From the NCBI RefSeq assembly GCF_010686755.1, contig NZ_JAAGXA010000004.1, positions 193,636-234,416 of the forward strand: DNA of 40,781 bases. Reading direction: 5' to 3'. The position numbers and the translations under genes are program-made. The stretch is from Nocardioides zeae (GTDB taxonomy: Bacteria > Actinomycetota > Actinomycetes > Propionibacteriales > Nocardioidaceae). Positions 1-10,300 of this stretch are shown here, piece after piece (within the stretch, counting starts at the first letter, position 1; every line of letters starts with the position of its first letter). The notes below the pieces were generated by a model, which was given only the letters and a program-made list of their open reading frames with translations, was not told the DNA's origin and ran no database searches.

Positions 1-115
1 GCTCCGCCGCAGGCTGATCCGCCGCGGTCTCGACGGCCTCATCCGCGAGATCGCCCTCGACCACGCGAACGGCCTGCTCGGCAAGACCGTCATCCACCCG
101 ACCCACGTCGCGGCG
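1..115 (+). CDS. C-terminal fragment of HpcH/HpaI aldolase/citrate lyase family protein (runs off left edge)
   Basis: Read from base 2, this segment encodes a stretch ending in GLDGLIREIALDHANGLLG and then KTVIHPTHVAAV. This resembles the near-C-terminal part of HpcH/HpaI aldolase/citrate-lyase-like proteins of the kind found beside tellurium-resistance-type genes in actinobacteria; the family call is from memory of that motif. There is no stop codon before the LysE reading frame that follows, and the frame is the same. The usual C-terminal tail of the aldolase after this motif is missing and is replaced by the LysE sequence. Either the two are translated as one fused protein, or the GTG at 116 starts LysE inside a truncated aldolase. 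Confidence 0.5.
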
Positions 116-754
116 GTGCTGGCGTTCTGGGGCACGTCGTTCCTGCTCGTGCTCACCCCGGGCGCCGACTGGGCCTACATGATCAACGCCGGCCTCCGCC
201 GTCGCTCGGTCGCCGCGGCCGTGGGCGGTCTCCTCGTCGGGTACGTCGCGCTGACCGTCCTCGTCGCCGCCGGCGTCGCCGCGCTGGTGGCGCGCTCACC
301 CCAGGTGCTGACGGCGCTGACGCTCGTGGGGGCCACCTACCTCGTCGGGCTCGGGGTGAGTGCGTGGCGCTCCGCCTCGACCTCCGAGCCCGTGGGGCTC
401 CCCGCTGCCGATGTCGCCGTCGCCCTCGCCGTACCGACGCCGCGGAGCGGCTGGTGGCGCCAGGCCGCGACGGGCGCCGGCACGAGCGGGCTGAACCCGA
501 AGGCGCTCCTGCTGTTCCTGGCGCTGCTGCCGCAGTTCACCGACGCGAGCACGGGATGGCCCGTCGCGGTCCAGATCACGCTGCTTGGGCTGGTGCACGT
601 CGTGAGCTGCGCGCTCGTCTACACGAGCGTCGGCCTGGGCGCCCGCACGCTGCTGGCCGACCGACCGGGTCTCGCCCGCGTCGTCACCCGCGCCTCGGCG
701 GTCGCCATGATCGCCATCGGGCTCGGCCTCCTCGCGCGCCAGCTCCTGGGGTGA
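116..754 (+). CDS. LysE family amino-acid/metabolite exporter
   Basis: The product of up to 212 residues is an integral membrane protein of the LysE/RhtB exporter superfamily, which exports amino acids or related metabolites across the cytoplasmic membrane. The diagnostic N-terminal segment LLVLTPGADWAYMI is present, followed by about five or six hydrophobic segments and the family motif GLNPKALLLFLALLPQF around residues 124-140. The substrate cannot be told from sequence. The GTG at 116 has no visible ribosome binding site, and the frame is open upstream into an aldolase-like segment. The start is therefore doubtful and the protein may be the C-terminal half of a fusion. The neighbour downstream is convergent, with 10 bases between the stops. 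Confidence 0.85.
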   Translation: MLAFWGTSFLLVLTPGADWAYMINAGLRRRSVAAAVGGLLVGYVALTVLVAAGVAALVARSPQVLTALTLVGATYLVGLGVSAWRSASTSEPVGLPAADVAVALAVPTPRSGWWRQAATGAGTSGLNPKALLLFLALLPQFTDASTGWPVAVQITLLGLVHVVSCALVYTSVGLGARTLLADRPGLARVVTRASAVAMIAIGLGLLARQLLG

Positions 755-764
755 TCCGACGGCG

Positions 765-1937
765 TCACCGCCGTCGCTGCGACGCGATCCACGTGTGGTC
801 GCGGATCGCTGCGCTCACCTCGTCCCGCAGGCGCCGCGCCTCCGGACCCCGGTAGAGGTCCCGGTCGCGGAACTCCGAGCCCTCCCGGTGGGGCCCGCGG
901 TCGTGGATGCGCCGCGCGAGGGTGGAGAGGTAGTCGTGCCCCTCGTCCCGGTACGCCGCGAGCTCGTCCTCGTCGAGCCGCACGAGCGCCGAGTCGTCAG
1001 CCATGGTGCTGACGACGTAGCGCGCGTCGAGGAACAGGGCGCCCCGCTCCTCGACCAGGAACCACGCGCCGGGCTCGTGGTCGACGTAGCGCATCGCGTC
1101 GCGCGCCGCGGCGATCCGGTCCGCGTCGCCCCACGCCTCGACCGGCGGCAGCGGCTCCATCGGTCGGCGCCGGGCCCCGTCGAGCGAGGTGCGGACGAGG
1201 GTCGGGTCGGCGCCGCGGGGCAGCGTCAGGCAGAGCACGGTGCCGCAGGTCGCGCAGGTCTGCTGCGCCTCGACCCGATCCACGAGCCCCGACGCGGCGA
1301 GGGGGAGCAGGTCGGCCAGCGGCACCCGGGACGGGTCCGCGCGCAGGCGTCCGTCGGCGACCGCCGTCGCGAGGGCGGCGACCGTGGCGTCGACGTCCAT
1401 GACGTCACCCGGTCCACGCACGAGCAGGTCGACGCACACGGTGCAGAAGTCGGCGTCGGGCTGGCTGTCCCGGCCGGGCTGCTCGAGGCTGACGACGATC
1501 GCACGCAGGTTGCCCGGCTCCTTCCAGCCGCGGCGGTCCTGGTAGTCGCAGCGGGCGTAGGCCTCGTCGAGCACGAAGTACGGCGTGCCGAGGCCCCCGA
1601 AGCCACGGCGGGTGCCGACGGCCGCGTGCAGGGCGTCGAGGGTGTCGTCGGTCGCGCCCAGCCACGCGGTGACGTCGAGCCCCCGGGACACGCCCGGGGC
1701 GGGCACGACGTGGAAGGTCACCGCGGCGACCACGCCGTCCTGGAGGAGGAGCTCGCCGCCGGAGGCGAACCGGAGCCGCCGTGCCCGCCGCGGCGGCTCC
1801 CCCACGAGCCGCTCCTCGACCGCGACGGGGTCGCCCCCGAACGCGGTCCGGAGGCGCTCCACCGCGGGATCGGAGGCGTCCCTGGCCAGCGCGTCGACCG
1901 CGAGCGGGAGGCGGGTGCCGGTACGCCACGTCTGCAT
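765..1937 (-). CDS. uncharacterised Cys-pair protein, 390 aa
   Basis: I do not recognise a family for this protein. It has no signal peptide and no membrane segment, so it is probably cytoplasmic. The central part contains the motif GFGGLGTPYFVLDEAYARC followed by DYQDRRGWKEPGNLRA. Two close cysteine pairs follow, FCTVC near residue 180 and TCATCGTVLC near residue 235, which could bind a metal. The C-terminal third is rich in Asp, Glu and Arg. The start codon is an ATG facing the next gene, with 41 bases between the divergent starts. Codon use looks like that of its neighbours. The coding call rests on length and frame-consistent GC bias; no function is proposed. Confidence 0.75.
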   Translation of the reverse strand: MQTWRTGTRLPLAVDALARDASDPAVERLRTAFGGDPVAVEERLVGEPPRRARRLRFASGGELLLQDGVVAAVTFHVVPAPGVSRGLDVTAWLGATDDTLDALHAAVGTRRGFGGLGTPYFVLDEAYARCDYQDRRGWKEPGNLRAIVVSLEQPGRDSQPDADFCTVCVDLLVRGPGDVMDVDATVAALATAVADGRLRADPSRVPLADLLPLAASGLVDRVEAQQTCATCGTVLCLTLPRGADPTLVRTSLDGARRRPMEPLPPVEAWGDADRIAAARDAMRYVDHEPGAWFLVEERGALFLDARYVVSTMADDSALVRLDEDELAAYRDEGHDYLSTLARRIHDRGPHREGSEFRDRDLYRGPEARRLRDEVSAAIRDHTWIASQRRR

Positions 1938-1978
1938 GCGGCGATTGTCCCCGGACGCGCGGGGGAAGGGCTGCCCGC

Positions 1979-2551
1979 ATGGGTCTCAGCTACGCCTTCC
2001 TGGTCTGGTCGCGCACCGGCACGGTCGACCTCTCCCGGCCCGTCGCCCCGGAGCAGGCCGACGCGGTCGTGCGGCGCCTCTTCCCGCGCACGCCGTACGC
2101 ACGGGTGGCGACGCACCCCCTCCTCGACGCGCGGATCCCGCCGCGGGAGGAGCCGTCGGTCGGGGTGTTCGTCGACGGGGTGCTGATGGCGACGCGGGAC
2201 GCGCACCTCTACGACCCGGGGATCCTCCACCGCCGCTACCTCGAGCTCGAGGACTGGCCCGATCTGCGGCTCCTCACCTCGGACTCGACGCGCGACATGG
2301 TCGCGTACGGGCACTGGCTGCGGGGGGAGCAGGTGCGGTGCCTGTCGGTCAACGCGTTGCACGTCTACCGCGACCGCGGGGCGCCGGAGGGCTTCGAGGG
2401 CAGTGCCCCGGCCTCCGTCGACCGGTGGCTCGATCTCTCCAACGCCGCCCTCGCCACCGTGCTCGGCCTCGACGGGGACGTCTCGGTCCACCCCGGCAGG
2501 GTCGAGTGGCAGGACGTCGTCGTGCATCGTTACGCGCGGCCACCGCGCTGA
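1979..2551 (+). CDS. DUF6928-like protein, 190 aa
   Basis: The start is taken at the ATG of MGLSYAFLVWSRTG, because sequence upstream in this frame is antisense to the neighbouring gene. The product is a soluble protein with the features GVFVDGVLMATRDAHLYDPG and VAYGHWLRGEQVRCLSVN, which resemble actinobacterial DUF6928 proteins. These are of unknown function and describe a value in a pattern like 'colour of a cell-surface read-out', with no catalytic motif known to me. The family assignment is from memory and is moderate. The membrane-protein gene starting at 2566 follows 14 bases after the stop, so the two may be co-transcribed. Confidence 0.7.
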   Translation: MGLSYAFLVWSRTGTVDLSRPVAPEQADAVVRRLFPRTPYARVATHPLLDARIPPREEPSVGVFVDGVLMATRDAHLYDPGILHRRYLELEDWPDLRLLTSDSTRDMVAYGHWLRGEQVRCLSVNALHVYRDRGAPEGFEGSAPASVDRWLDLSNAALATVLGLDGDVSVHPGRVEWQDVVVHRYARPPR

Positions 2552-2565
2552 GGGGTGGCAGGACG

Positions 2566-3126
2566 ATGGACCGGAAGTTCGGGCGTTGCAGCAGGCGGAA
2601 ACCCATGGGGGAGATGGAGCCCGACGAACGCGTGCGGTTGCTGCGCGTGTTGTACGTCCTCGTCGCGGTGGCGGCCCTGGCGCACGGCGGGCTGACGCTC
2701 GTGTGGCGGTGGCAGTTCCTGCGCTGGATCACGTCCGCCGCCGACGGTGTGCACCAGCAGTGGGCTCCCGTGGCCTCGGGCCTCGCGAGCGGGGCGCTGG
2801 GCCTCGCGGCCACCGCGGTGGTGGTTGCCGCGTGGACCGTCCGGGCCCGGTACGTCGTCGCGACCGCAGCGCTCCTCGTCCCGGTGGGCGCCGTCTCGTC
2901 CTCGGGGCCGTGGGCGCCGGAGGTGCCCGGCGTGTGGGGATACACCCCCGGAGCGAGCGGCCTCGACCTCTCGCCCGACCCCTTCGTCCTGGCGGCCGCC
3001 ATCGACTGCATCACGCTCGTCGGCGCGCTGGTCCTGTTCGTGCTGGTCCCCCGCGCCCGCCGCCGGTCCCCGACCTCGTCGGACGACGTCATGCGCCCCG
3101 GTGGCGCCGGCGACCGCACCGCATGA
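2566..3126 (+). CDS. small four-helix membrane protein, unknown function
   Basis: The product of 186 residues has four clear hydrophobic segments: LRVLYVLVAVAALAHGGLTLV, then a stretch beginning WAPVASGLASGALGLAATAV, one beginning YVVATAALLVPVGAVSS, and one beginning PFVLAAAIDCITLVGALVLF. The N-terminus is basic and the tail is Arg-rich, so the tail is probably cytoplasmic. I recognise no family. The start at 2566 has GAGGGG about ten bases upstream; an ATG at 2605 with AGGCGGA five bases upstream is an alternative and gives 173 residues. The last 14 codons and the stop lie inside a palindromic repeat at 3085-3130, so the repeat supplies the protein's C-terminal end. Confidence 0.65.
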   Translation: MDRKFGRCSRRKPMGEMEPDERVRLLRVLYVLVAVAALAHGGLTLVWRWQFLRWITSAADGVHQQWAPVASGLASGALGLAATAVVVAAWTVRARYVVATAALLVPVGAVSSSGPWAPEVPGVWGYTPGASGLDLSPDPFVLAAAIDCITLVGALVLFVLVPRARRRSPTSSDDVMRPGGAGDRTA

Positions 3127-3130
3127 CGTC
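3085..3130. repeat. dispersed palindrome family B, copy 1 (46 bp)
   Basis: The arms GACGTCATGCG (3085-3095) and CGCATGACGTC (3120-3130) are perfect 11-bp inverted repeats around a 24-base spacer. A second copy with the same arms and the same 24-base spacer length lies at 24946-24991; 17 of 24 spacer bases agree. The element covers the stop codon of the membrane-protein gene and sits before the next gene, so it may also act as a transcription terminator although no T-run follows. Confidence 0.75.
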
Positions 3131-3172
3131 CGGAGCCCGGGCGGGGGTGGGGGCGCCCGGCATCATCGGGGC

Positions 3173-3763
3173 ATGGCCTCCGACCACGTGGTGCTCCGTC
3201 CCGACGACGAGGACGTCGACGCCTACCGGCTGCTGACCGCACTCGTCGTGCCCCGGCCCATCGCCTGGGTCTCGACGATCTCGGCGGACGGGGTGGGCAA
3301 CCTCGCGCCGTACTCGTTCTTCACCGTCGCCAGCGCCGACCCCCCGGTCGTGCAGGTGACGTCCGTCGGCGAGAAGGACACCCTGCGCAACGCCCGCGCG
3401 ACCGGCGAGCTCACCATCAGCCTCGCCAGCGAGCCGCTGATCGACGCCGTCAACGCCACGAGCGCCGGCGTCGACCCGGAGGTCGACGAGGCCGACCGCG
3501 TGGGGCTCGCGATGGCGCCGAGCCAGGTGGTGGCGCCGCCGCGCGTCGCGGACTCGCCGGCGTCGCTCGAGTGCCGGCTCCGCACCACCGTCCCCGTCGG
3601 GGGCGCCACGCTGCTGCTCGCCGACGTCGTCGCCGTCACCATCGACCCCGCGGTGCTCGACGGGACGCACCCCCGCTTCGACCTCCTGGCCCCGCTGGCC
3701 CGCCTCGGCGGCACCGAGTGGGGCCTGCCCGGCGAGGTCGTCACCCGCGACCGGCCGAGCTGA
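3173..3763 (+). CDS. flavin reductase family protein (FMN-binding split barrel)
   Basis: The 196-residue product matches the flavoredoxin/flavin reductase-like split-barrel family. These proteins bind FMN and pass electrons from NAD(P)H or a partner reductase. The typical segment RPIAWVSTISADGVGN (residues about 24-40) followed by LAPYSFFTVASADPP is present, as is VGEKDTLRNARATGELTIS. The length is usual for the family, and no fused domain is seen. The start is the ATG of MASDHVVLRPDD with CGGGG just upstream. It lies 46 bases downstream of the preceding membrane-protein gene, separated by the family B palindrome, and converges on the UvrA-like gene with nine bases between the stops. The physiological substrate is unknown. 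Confidence 0.88.
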   Translation: MASDHVVLRPDDEDVDAYRLLTALVVPRPIAWVSTISADGVGNLAPYSFFTVASADPPVVQVTSVGEKDTLRNARATGELTISLASEPLIDAVNATSAGVDPEVDEADRVGLAMAPSQVVAPPRVADSPASLECRLRTTVPVGGATLLLADVVAVTIDPAVLDGTHPRFDLLAPLARLGGTEWGLPGEVVTRDRPS

Positions 3764-3772
3764 GCGCGGGGC

Positions 3773-6133
<2,361 letters not shown>

Positions 6134-6183
6134 GCGGGCAGTCTCCCGGGTGGGCGTGCTCCGACGGAAGCCTCCCCACGCCG

Positions 6184-6255
6184 GTGTAACGCGGTGTCCG
6201 GGCTACTCCACACGCGGTCGACCACCGCACGAGTAGCACGAACACCGCGTTACAC
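6184..6255. repeat. 72-bp near-perfect palindrome in a divergent promoter region
   Basis: The outer arms GTGTAACGCGGTGT (6184-6197) and ACACCGCGTTACAC (6242-6255) are perfect. The inner parts continue to pair with GCTACTC (6202-6208) against GAGTAGC (6231-6237), giving 23 of 25 paired positions. The loop itself holds GCGGT (6214-6218) facing ACCGC (6224-6228). It lies between the starts of the UvrA-like gene (6133) and the membrane-anchored protein gene (6304), so it could be an operator, a cruciform or a mobile palindromic element. Confidence 0.8.
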
Positions 6256-6303
6256 GAGGAGTACGGCGGACACGGCGCCCCCTCCTGACCGAGACTCGGT
6301 CGG

Positions 6304-6933
6304 GTGACGCGACGCGAGCCCTCCGGCCTGTGGGTCCACGGGACCCCGTACCCGCCGACGGCTCCGTCCCCGCCGCCGCGGGCGTCGAGGGTGGCCGTGG
6401 GGGCGATGGTGGCCGTCGCCGTGCTCGTCGCGGGCGGCATCGGGTTCCTCGGGGTCGCCTTCTACGCGTACGCGAACCACGACCGTCTGGAGTTCATCGA
6501 GGACGACACCGTCCTCGCGACGGTCCGACCGGCCTGCGCCGACATCCGGCGCCTCGGCGAGCAGATCGAGCGGCCGGCGGGGGACCTCGACCGGCGGAAG
6601 GTGCAGCTCGACGCGGTGCTGGCGGCCGCCCGGCCGATCCCGGCGGCGGTGCTGGACCTCGACGACGACGTGCTCGACGGCGACCAGCCGGCCCGGTCGT
6701 GGGCCGAGGACTGGGGCCGCGTCATCGACGCCGTGTCCGGCTACCGGCGGGCCCTCGACGAGGACCCGGCGACGGCCGTGTTCCGCATGCCGGCCACCGA
6801 CGACGGCTACACCGTGACGTTCCGGATGGACTACGCCGTCGAGGGTTGCGTGCTCCCGGCGGCGATCGAGGCCCTCGCGGAGGATCCCCCGCGGTCGGCG
6901 GCGGCAGTGGAGCGCTCCGACGAGGTGGACTGA
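6304..6933 (+). CDS. membrane-anchored protein of unknown function, 209 aa
   Basis: The product begins with a Pro-rich, basic N-terminus (residues 1-28). One hydrophobic segment follows (about residues 30-55, AVGAMVAVAVLVAGGIGFLG and onward), then an acidic domain with the sequence VRPACADIRRLGEQI and a second Cys near residue 182 (AVEGCVLP). The two cysteines could form a disulfide outside the membrane. No family is recognised. The start is a GTG immediately after the 72-bp palindrome region. The 3' end overlaps the end of the convergent Asp23-like gene by 103 bases. Confidence 0.7.
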   Translation: MTRREPSGLWVHGTPYPPTAPSPPPRASRVAVGAMVAVAVLVAGGIGFLGVAFYAYANHDRLEFIEDDTVLATVRPACADIRRLGEQIERPAGDLDRRKVQLDAVLAAARPIPAAVLDLDDDVLDGDQPARSWAEDWGRVIDAVSGYRRALDEDPATAVFRMPATDDGYTVTFRMDYAVEGCVLPAAIEALAEDPPRSAAAVERSDEVD

Positions 6934-7304
6934 GGGGCCGGGGGCGCGATCTCGTCGACCGTCACGTCGATGCGTCCACCGACGAGCGGGGCGACGGCGC
7001 GGCGTACCGCTGCCGTGGTCGTGCCGACCGAGGCCTCCCACGCCGTGACCACGTGCACGTCGCACCCGCTCAGGTGCAGTCGCACGCCGGTGACGAGGCG
7101 GTCCGGGAAGTAGGTGACGGCCAGGCCGTCGTGCCCGGGGTGCAGGCCGACGACGCCGGGAACGCCGAGCACGGCCTCCGCGACCTGCTCCGCCAGCGCG
7201 ACGGGACGGCGGGCCGCAGCAGCGCGACGCCTCCGCCCGGCCGACCGCGGCTCGACCACGCGCGCGGCCCGCGGTCCGCGGCGCACCTTCTCCGGCGTCG
7301 TCAT
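6831..7304 (-). CDS. Asp23/Gls24-like small protein
   Basis: The start at 7304 (MTTPEKVRRGPRAARV) is fixed by a strong GGGAGGA ribosome binding site six bases upstream on this strand. Residues about 30-110 carry the pattern LAEQVAEAVLGVPGVVGLHP, then TYFPDRLVTGVRL, VHVVTAWEASVG and APLVGGRIDVTVDEI. This is typical of the alkaline-shock/Asp23-Gls24-like small proteins of actinobacteria. Those are linked to cell-envelope stress, but their biochemical role is not known. The N-terminal 30 residues are very basic. The last 34 codons run antisense into the 3' end of the convergent gene and have low-complexity composition (STSSERSTAAADRGG), so the true functional domain ends near residue 115. Confidence 0.65.
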   Translation of the reverse strand: MTTPEKVRRGPRAARVVEPRSAGRRRRAAAARRPVALAEQVAEAVLGVPGVVGLHPGHDGLAVTYFPDRLVTGVRLHLSGCDVHVVTAWEASVGTTTAAVRRAVAPLVGGRIDVTVDEIAPPAPQSTSSERSTAAADRGGSSARASIAAGSTQPSTA

Positions 7305-7386
7305 GAGGTTCCTCCCGAACTCGTTCCAACCCAGGGTGGTTGTCGGAAGACGCACGATCGTCACGCGGATGACGCGACGACCTGGC

Positions 7387-10300
7387 TCAGACGGACGTGG
7401 CGTCCACCACACGCCGCACGCGGGCCGCGTTGGTCACGGGGTTCTTCACGACCTCGAGGAACTCGTCCATGTGCCGCTCGAGGCCCGTGAACTTGTCGAA
7501 GGGGGCGCCCACGACGAGCTGGAACCCGAGGCCCTTCCAGGCGGCGACGGCACGCCCGGCGAACTCGGCGTCCGCCTTCACGAACCCCTCGTCGAGGAAG
7601 ACCGGCGCGAACCGCGGCCGCGACCGCAGCTCGTCGCCGAGCCGGAAGCGCAGCGCCGCGCCGATGACGAACGCGATGAGCTCCTGCGACTCGCCGCCCG
7701 ACTTCTCCCCGAGCGTGCGGTACCAGGCCTGGTGCGCCCCCGTGCGCGGGTCGTAGCGCTCGGCGGAGACCTCCACGTGCCGCCGCACGTCGAGGAGCGC
7801 GTCCCGCAGGCGCGCCTCGGCCGCCCCGGCGCGCGGGTCGTCGGCGGTGCGCAGCTGCGCCATGAACCTCTGGAGCCGCACGAACCGCGCCTCGAGCGCG
7901 TCCCCGGCGAGGCGCTCGCCCGTGCCCTGCGACAGCTCGCGCAGGTCGCCGAGGAACAGCGTCACCTCGGTCGGGGTCAGGCGCCGGATCCGGATGCGCA
8001 GCCGGTCGGAGCCCGCACCGAACGGCAGGCGCCGCAGGATGTCGTTGATGGGCGCGAGCCGGTCCTCGATGTCCTCGATCGCCGCGGCCATGGCGCCGGC
8101 GAGCGGCACGAGGTCCTGCCCCGACCAGTCGGCCAGCCGGCGACGCCACTCCTCGCGACGGTCGGCGAGCCCCGTGCGGCGGATCTCGGCGAGGATGTCG
8201 GCGTAGTCGCGATAGCTCGTCAGCGCCGTGCCGCGGTTCGGGTCGGGCCAGCGCTCGGCGTACAGCGTGAAGATGCGCACCAGCTCCCGCGACGCGGCCG
8301 CGATCTGCTCCGACGCGGTGCGCGCGGCCTCGCCGAGGCGGTCGCGCAGGCGCGAGCAGTTCTCGGCGAAGCGCTCCAGCGAGCCCTCGACGCCCGGCCC
8401 GACGGCGGCGGCGAACTCGGCGTCGAGACGGGCCGCCTGGTCGTCGGTGAGCTCCGCTGCCTGCTCGACGCGGTCGAGCTCGTCGTGGCAGGCGTCCTCG
8501 GCGTCGACCAGGCGGGCGTGCTCCTGCTCGAGCTCGGCGCGCTCGTCGGCGGCCAGCGTCCGTTCGACCTCGGCCGCACGCATGGCGGCCTCGATCTCGT
8601 CGACCTGCCCGGCCAGCGTGCGCAGGTGGGCGTCGGAGCCCAGCACCCGCTCCCGCTGCGCGCTCAGCTCGTCGCAGCGCTCCTGGCTGCTCGCCACGTC
8701 GAGGTCGGCGAACGGGATGTCAGCGATGGCCTGGTACGCCGCGACCCGCGCCTCGGTGGCCCGCTTCCGGCCGGCGACCTCCGTGCGCTCGCGGTCGAGC
8801 CCGTCGAGCTGGTCCTCGATCCGGCCCAGGGCCGCGTCGACGGCCGCGAGGGCCTCGGTGTTGGAGAAGCCGATGATGTCCGCGCCGCCGCTGCGGCCGT
8901 GGGAGCCGCGGCGGCCCGAGCGCGTCTGGCCCGCCAGGGTGACCCGGAAGCCCCCGCCGTCGAGGTCCGCGGCGGACTCGACGCAGAGGGCGTCGCGGGA
9001 GGGGTCGGCGAGGTACCAGCGCACCCAGCCCGCGAACGGCCCGTCCTGGTGGTCGAGCTTCCCCGAGATGCGGTCGGAGGAGCCCGGGGCCGGCGGGTCG
9101 ACGTCGAGGTCGGCGCCGACGAACGTGATCCGCCGCGGCAGGTCGAGGTGGTCGATCGCGGCGGAGAAGTCGCGCAGCCTCTCGGCCGGCACCAGCAGCT
9201 GGCGGGCCGCGCCGCCCAGCACCGTCTCGATCGCGGTGCGCCACCGCTCCTCGTCGGGCCGCACCTCGATGAGCTCGGCCAGGAACGGCAGCTCGGCGGT
9301 GGTCAGGCCCGCGGCCTCCGTGAGCAGCCGGCGGATCTCGTCGAGCTCGCGCGGCACGCGACCGCGGCGACCGGCCAGCGACGCCCGGTCCTTGCGCAGC
9401 TCCGCGCGGCGCTCGAGCAGGGGGCCCTGGCGCCGGGCCACGTCGACGACGCCGTCCTCGAGGCGGGCGAGCTCCGCGTCGTACCCCGCCAGGAAGACGC
9501 GCCCCTCGGCCTGGGCCGCGGCGTAGGACTCCGCCGAGGTGAGGTCGACGCCGAGCACGGCCGCCCGCGGGGCGAGCCGGTCGCGGCGCTCGGCGAGCTC
9601 CTCGGCCCGGGCCTGCTCCTTCTTCAGCTCCGCGCCGAGCAGCTCGAGCGTCTCGCCGCCCGCGCCGCGGTGGGCCTCGCGGGCGGTCGACAGCTCGACC
9701 TGGAGGTCGGCGAGCGTGCGGGCGTTGCTCGCCCGCCGGTCGCGGTTGGTCTCGCGGGCCGCCTGGTTGGCGCGCACGGCCTCGGCCAGCAGGCCGGCGT
9801 GGCGGCGCAGCTCCCAGAGCCGCAGGGGCGAGGGCCCGGGGGAGGTGGCGCCGTAGGCGTCGAGCTCGCCGATCCGGTCCTGCGCCGCGACGAGCACGCG
9901 GTGGTGGTCCTCGATCGGGGCCAGCAGGTCGGACTTCTGCTGCTCGGTCACCATCGTCTCGTAGGACGCCTCGAGGTCGTCGAAGTGCTCGACGGCGCGG
10001 TCGGCGGCGGCGTACGTCGCGGGTCGCTCGAGCACCATCTCCTTGTAGAGCTCGTCGACCGAGCGCACCGGCTGCGAGGCCTGGATGCGCGCGAGCAGCC
10101 GCAGCGCCTTGTCGCCGTCGCCGTTCGCGCCGATGCCGAGCCGCGCGTGGAGGCGGGCCGCGAAGACGGCATAGGTCTCGTGGCACTGCAACCGCGGGAA
10201 CAGTGCCCGCAGCTCGCGCGGCGCGAAGCGGGAGCCGACGGCCTGCTGCAGCTCGGAGAGGTCGAGCTCGCCCTCCACCGTCGCGAGGCGGGTGAGCACG

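Noticed and set aside
795..2186. 463-codon plus-strand frame opposite the 390-residue protein gene
   Set aside because: Val/Arg/Glu-rich shadow composition, and it overlaps the start of the DUF6928-like gene in another frame.
6831..7304. Considered as a shortened JetD following jetC
   Set aside because: It is far too short, has Asp23/Gls24-like motifs, and shows no TOPRIM or DUF3322 features.
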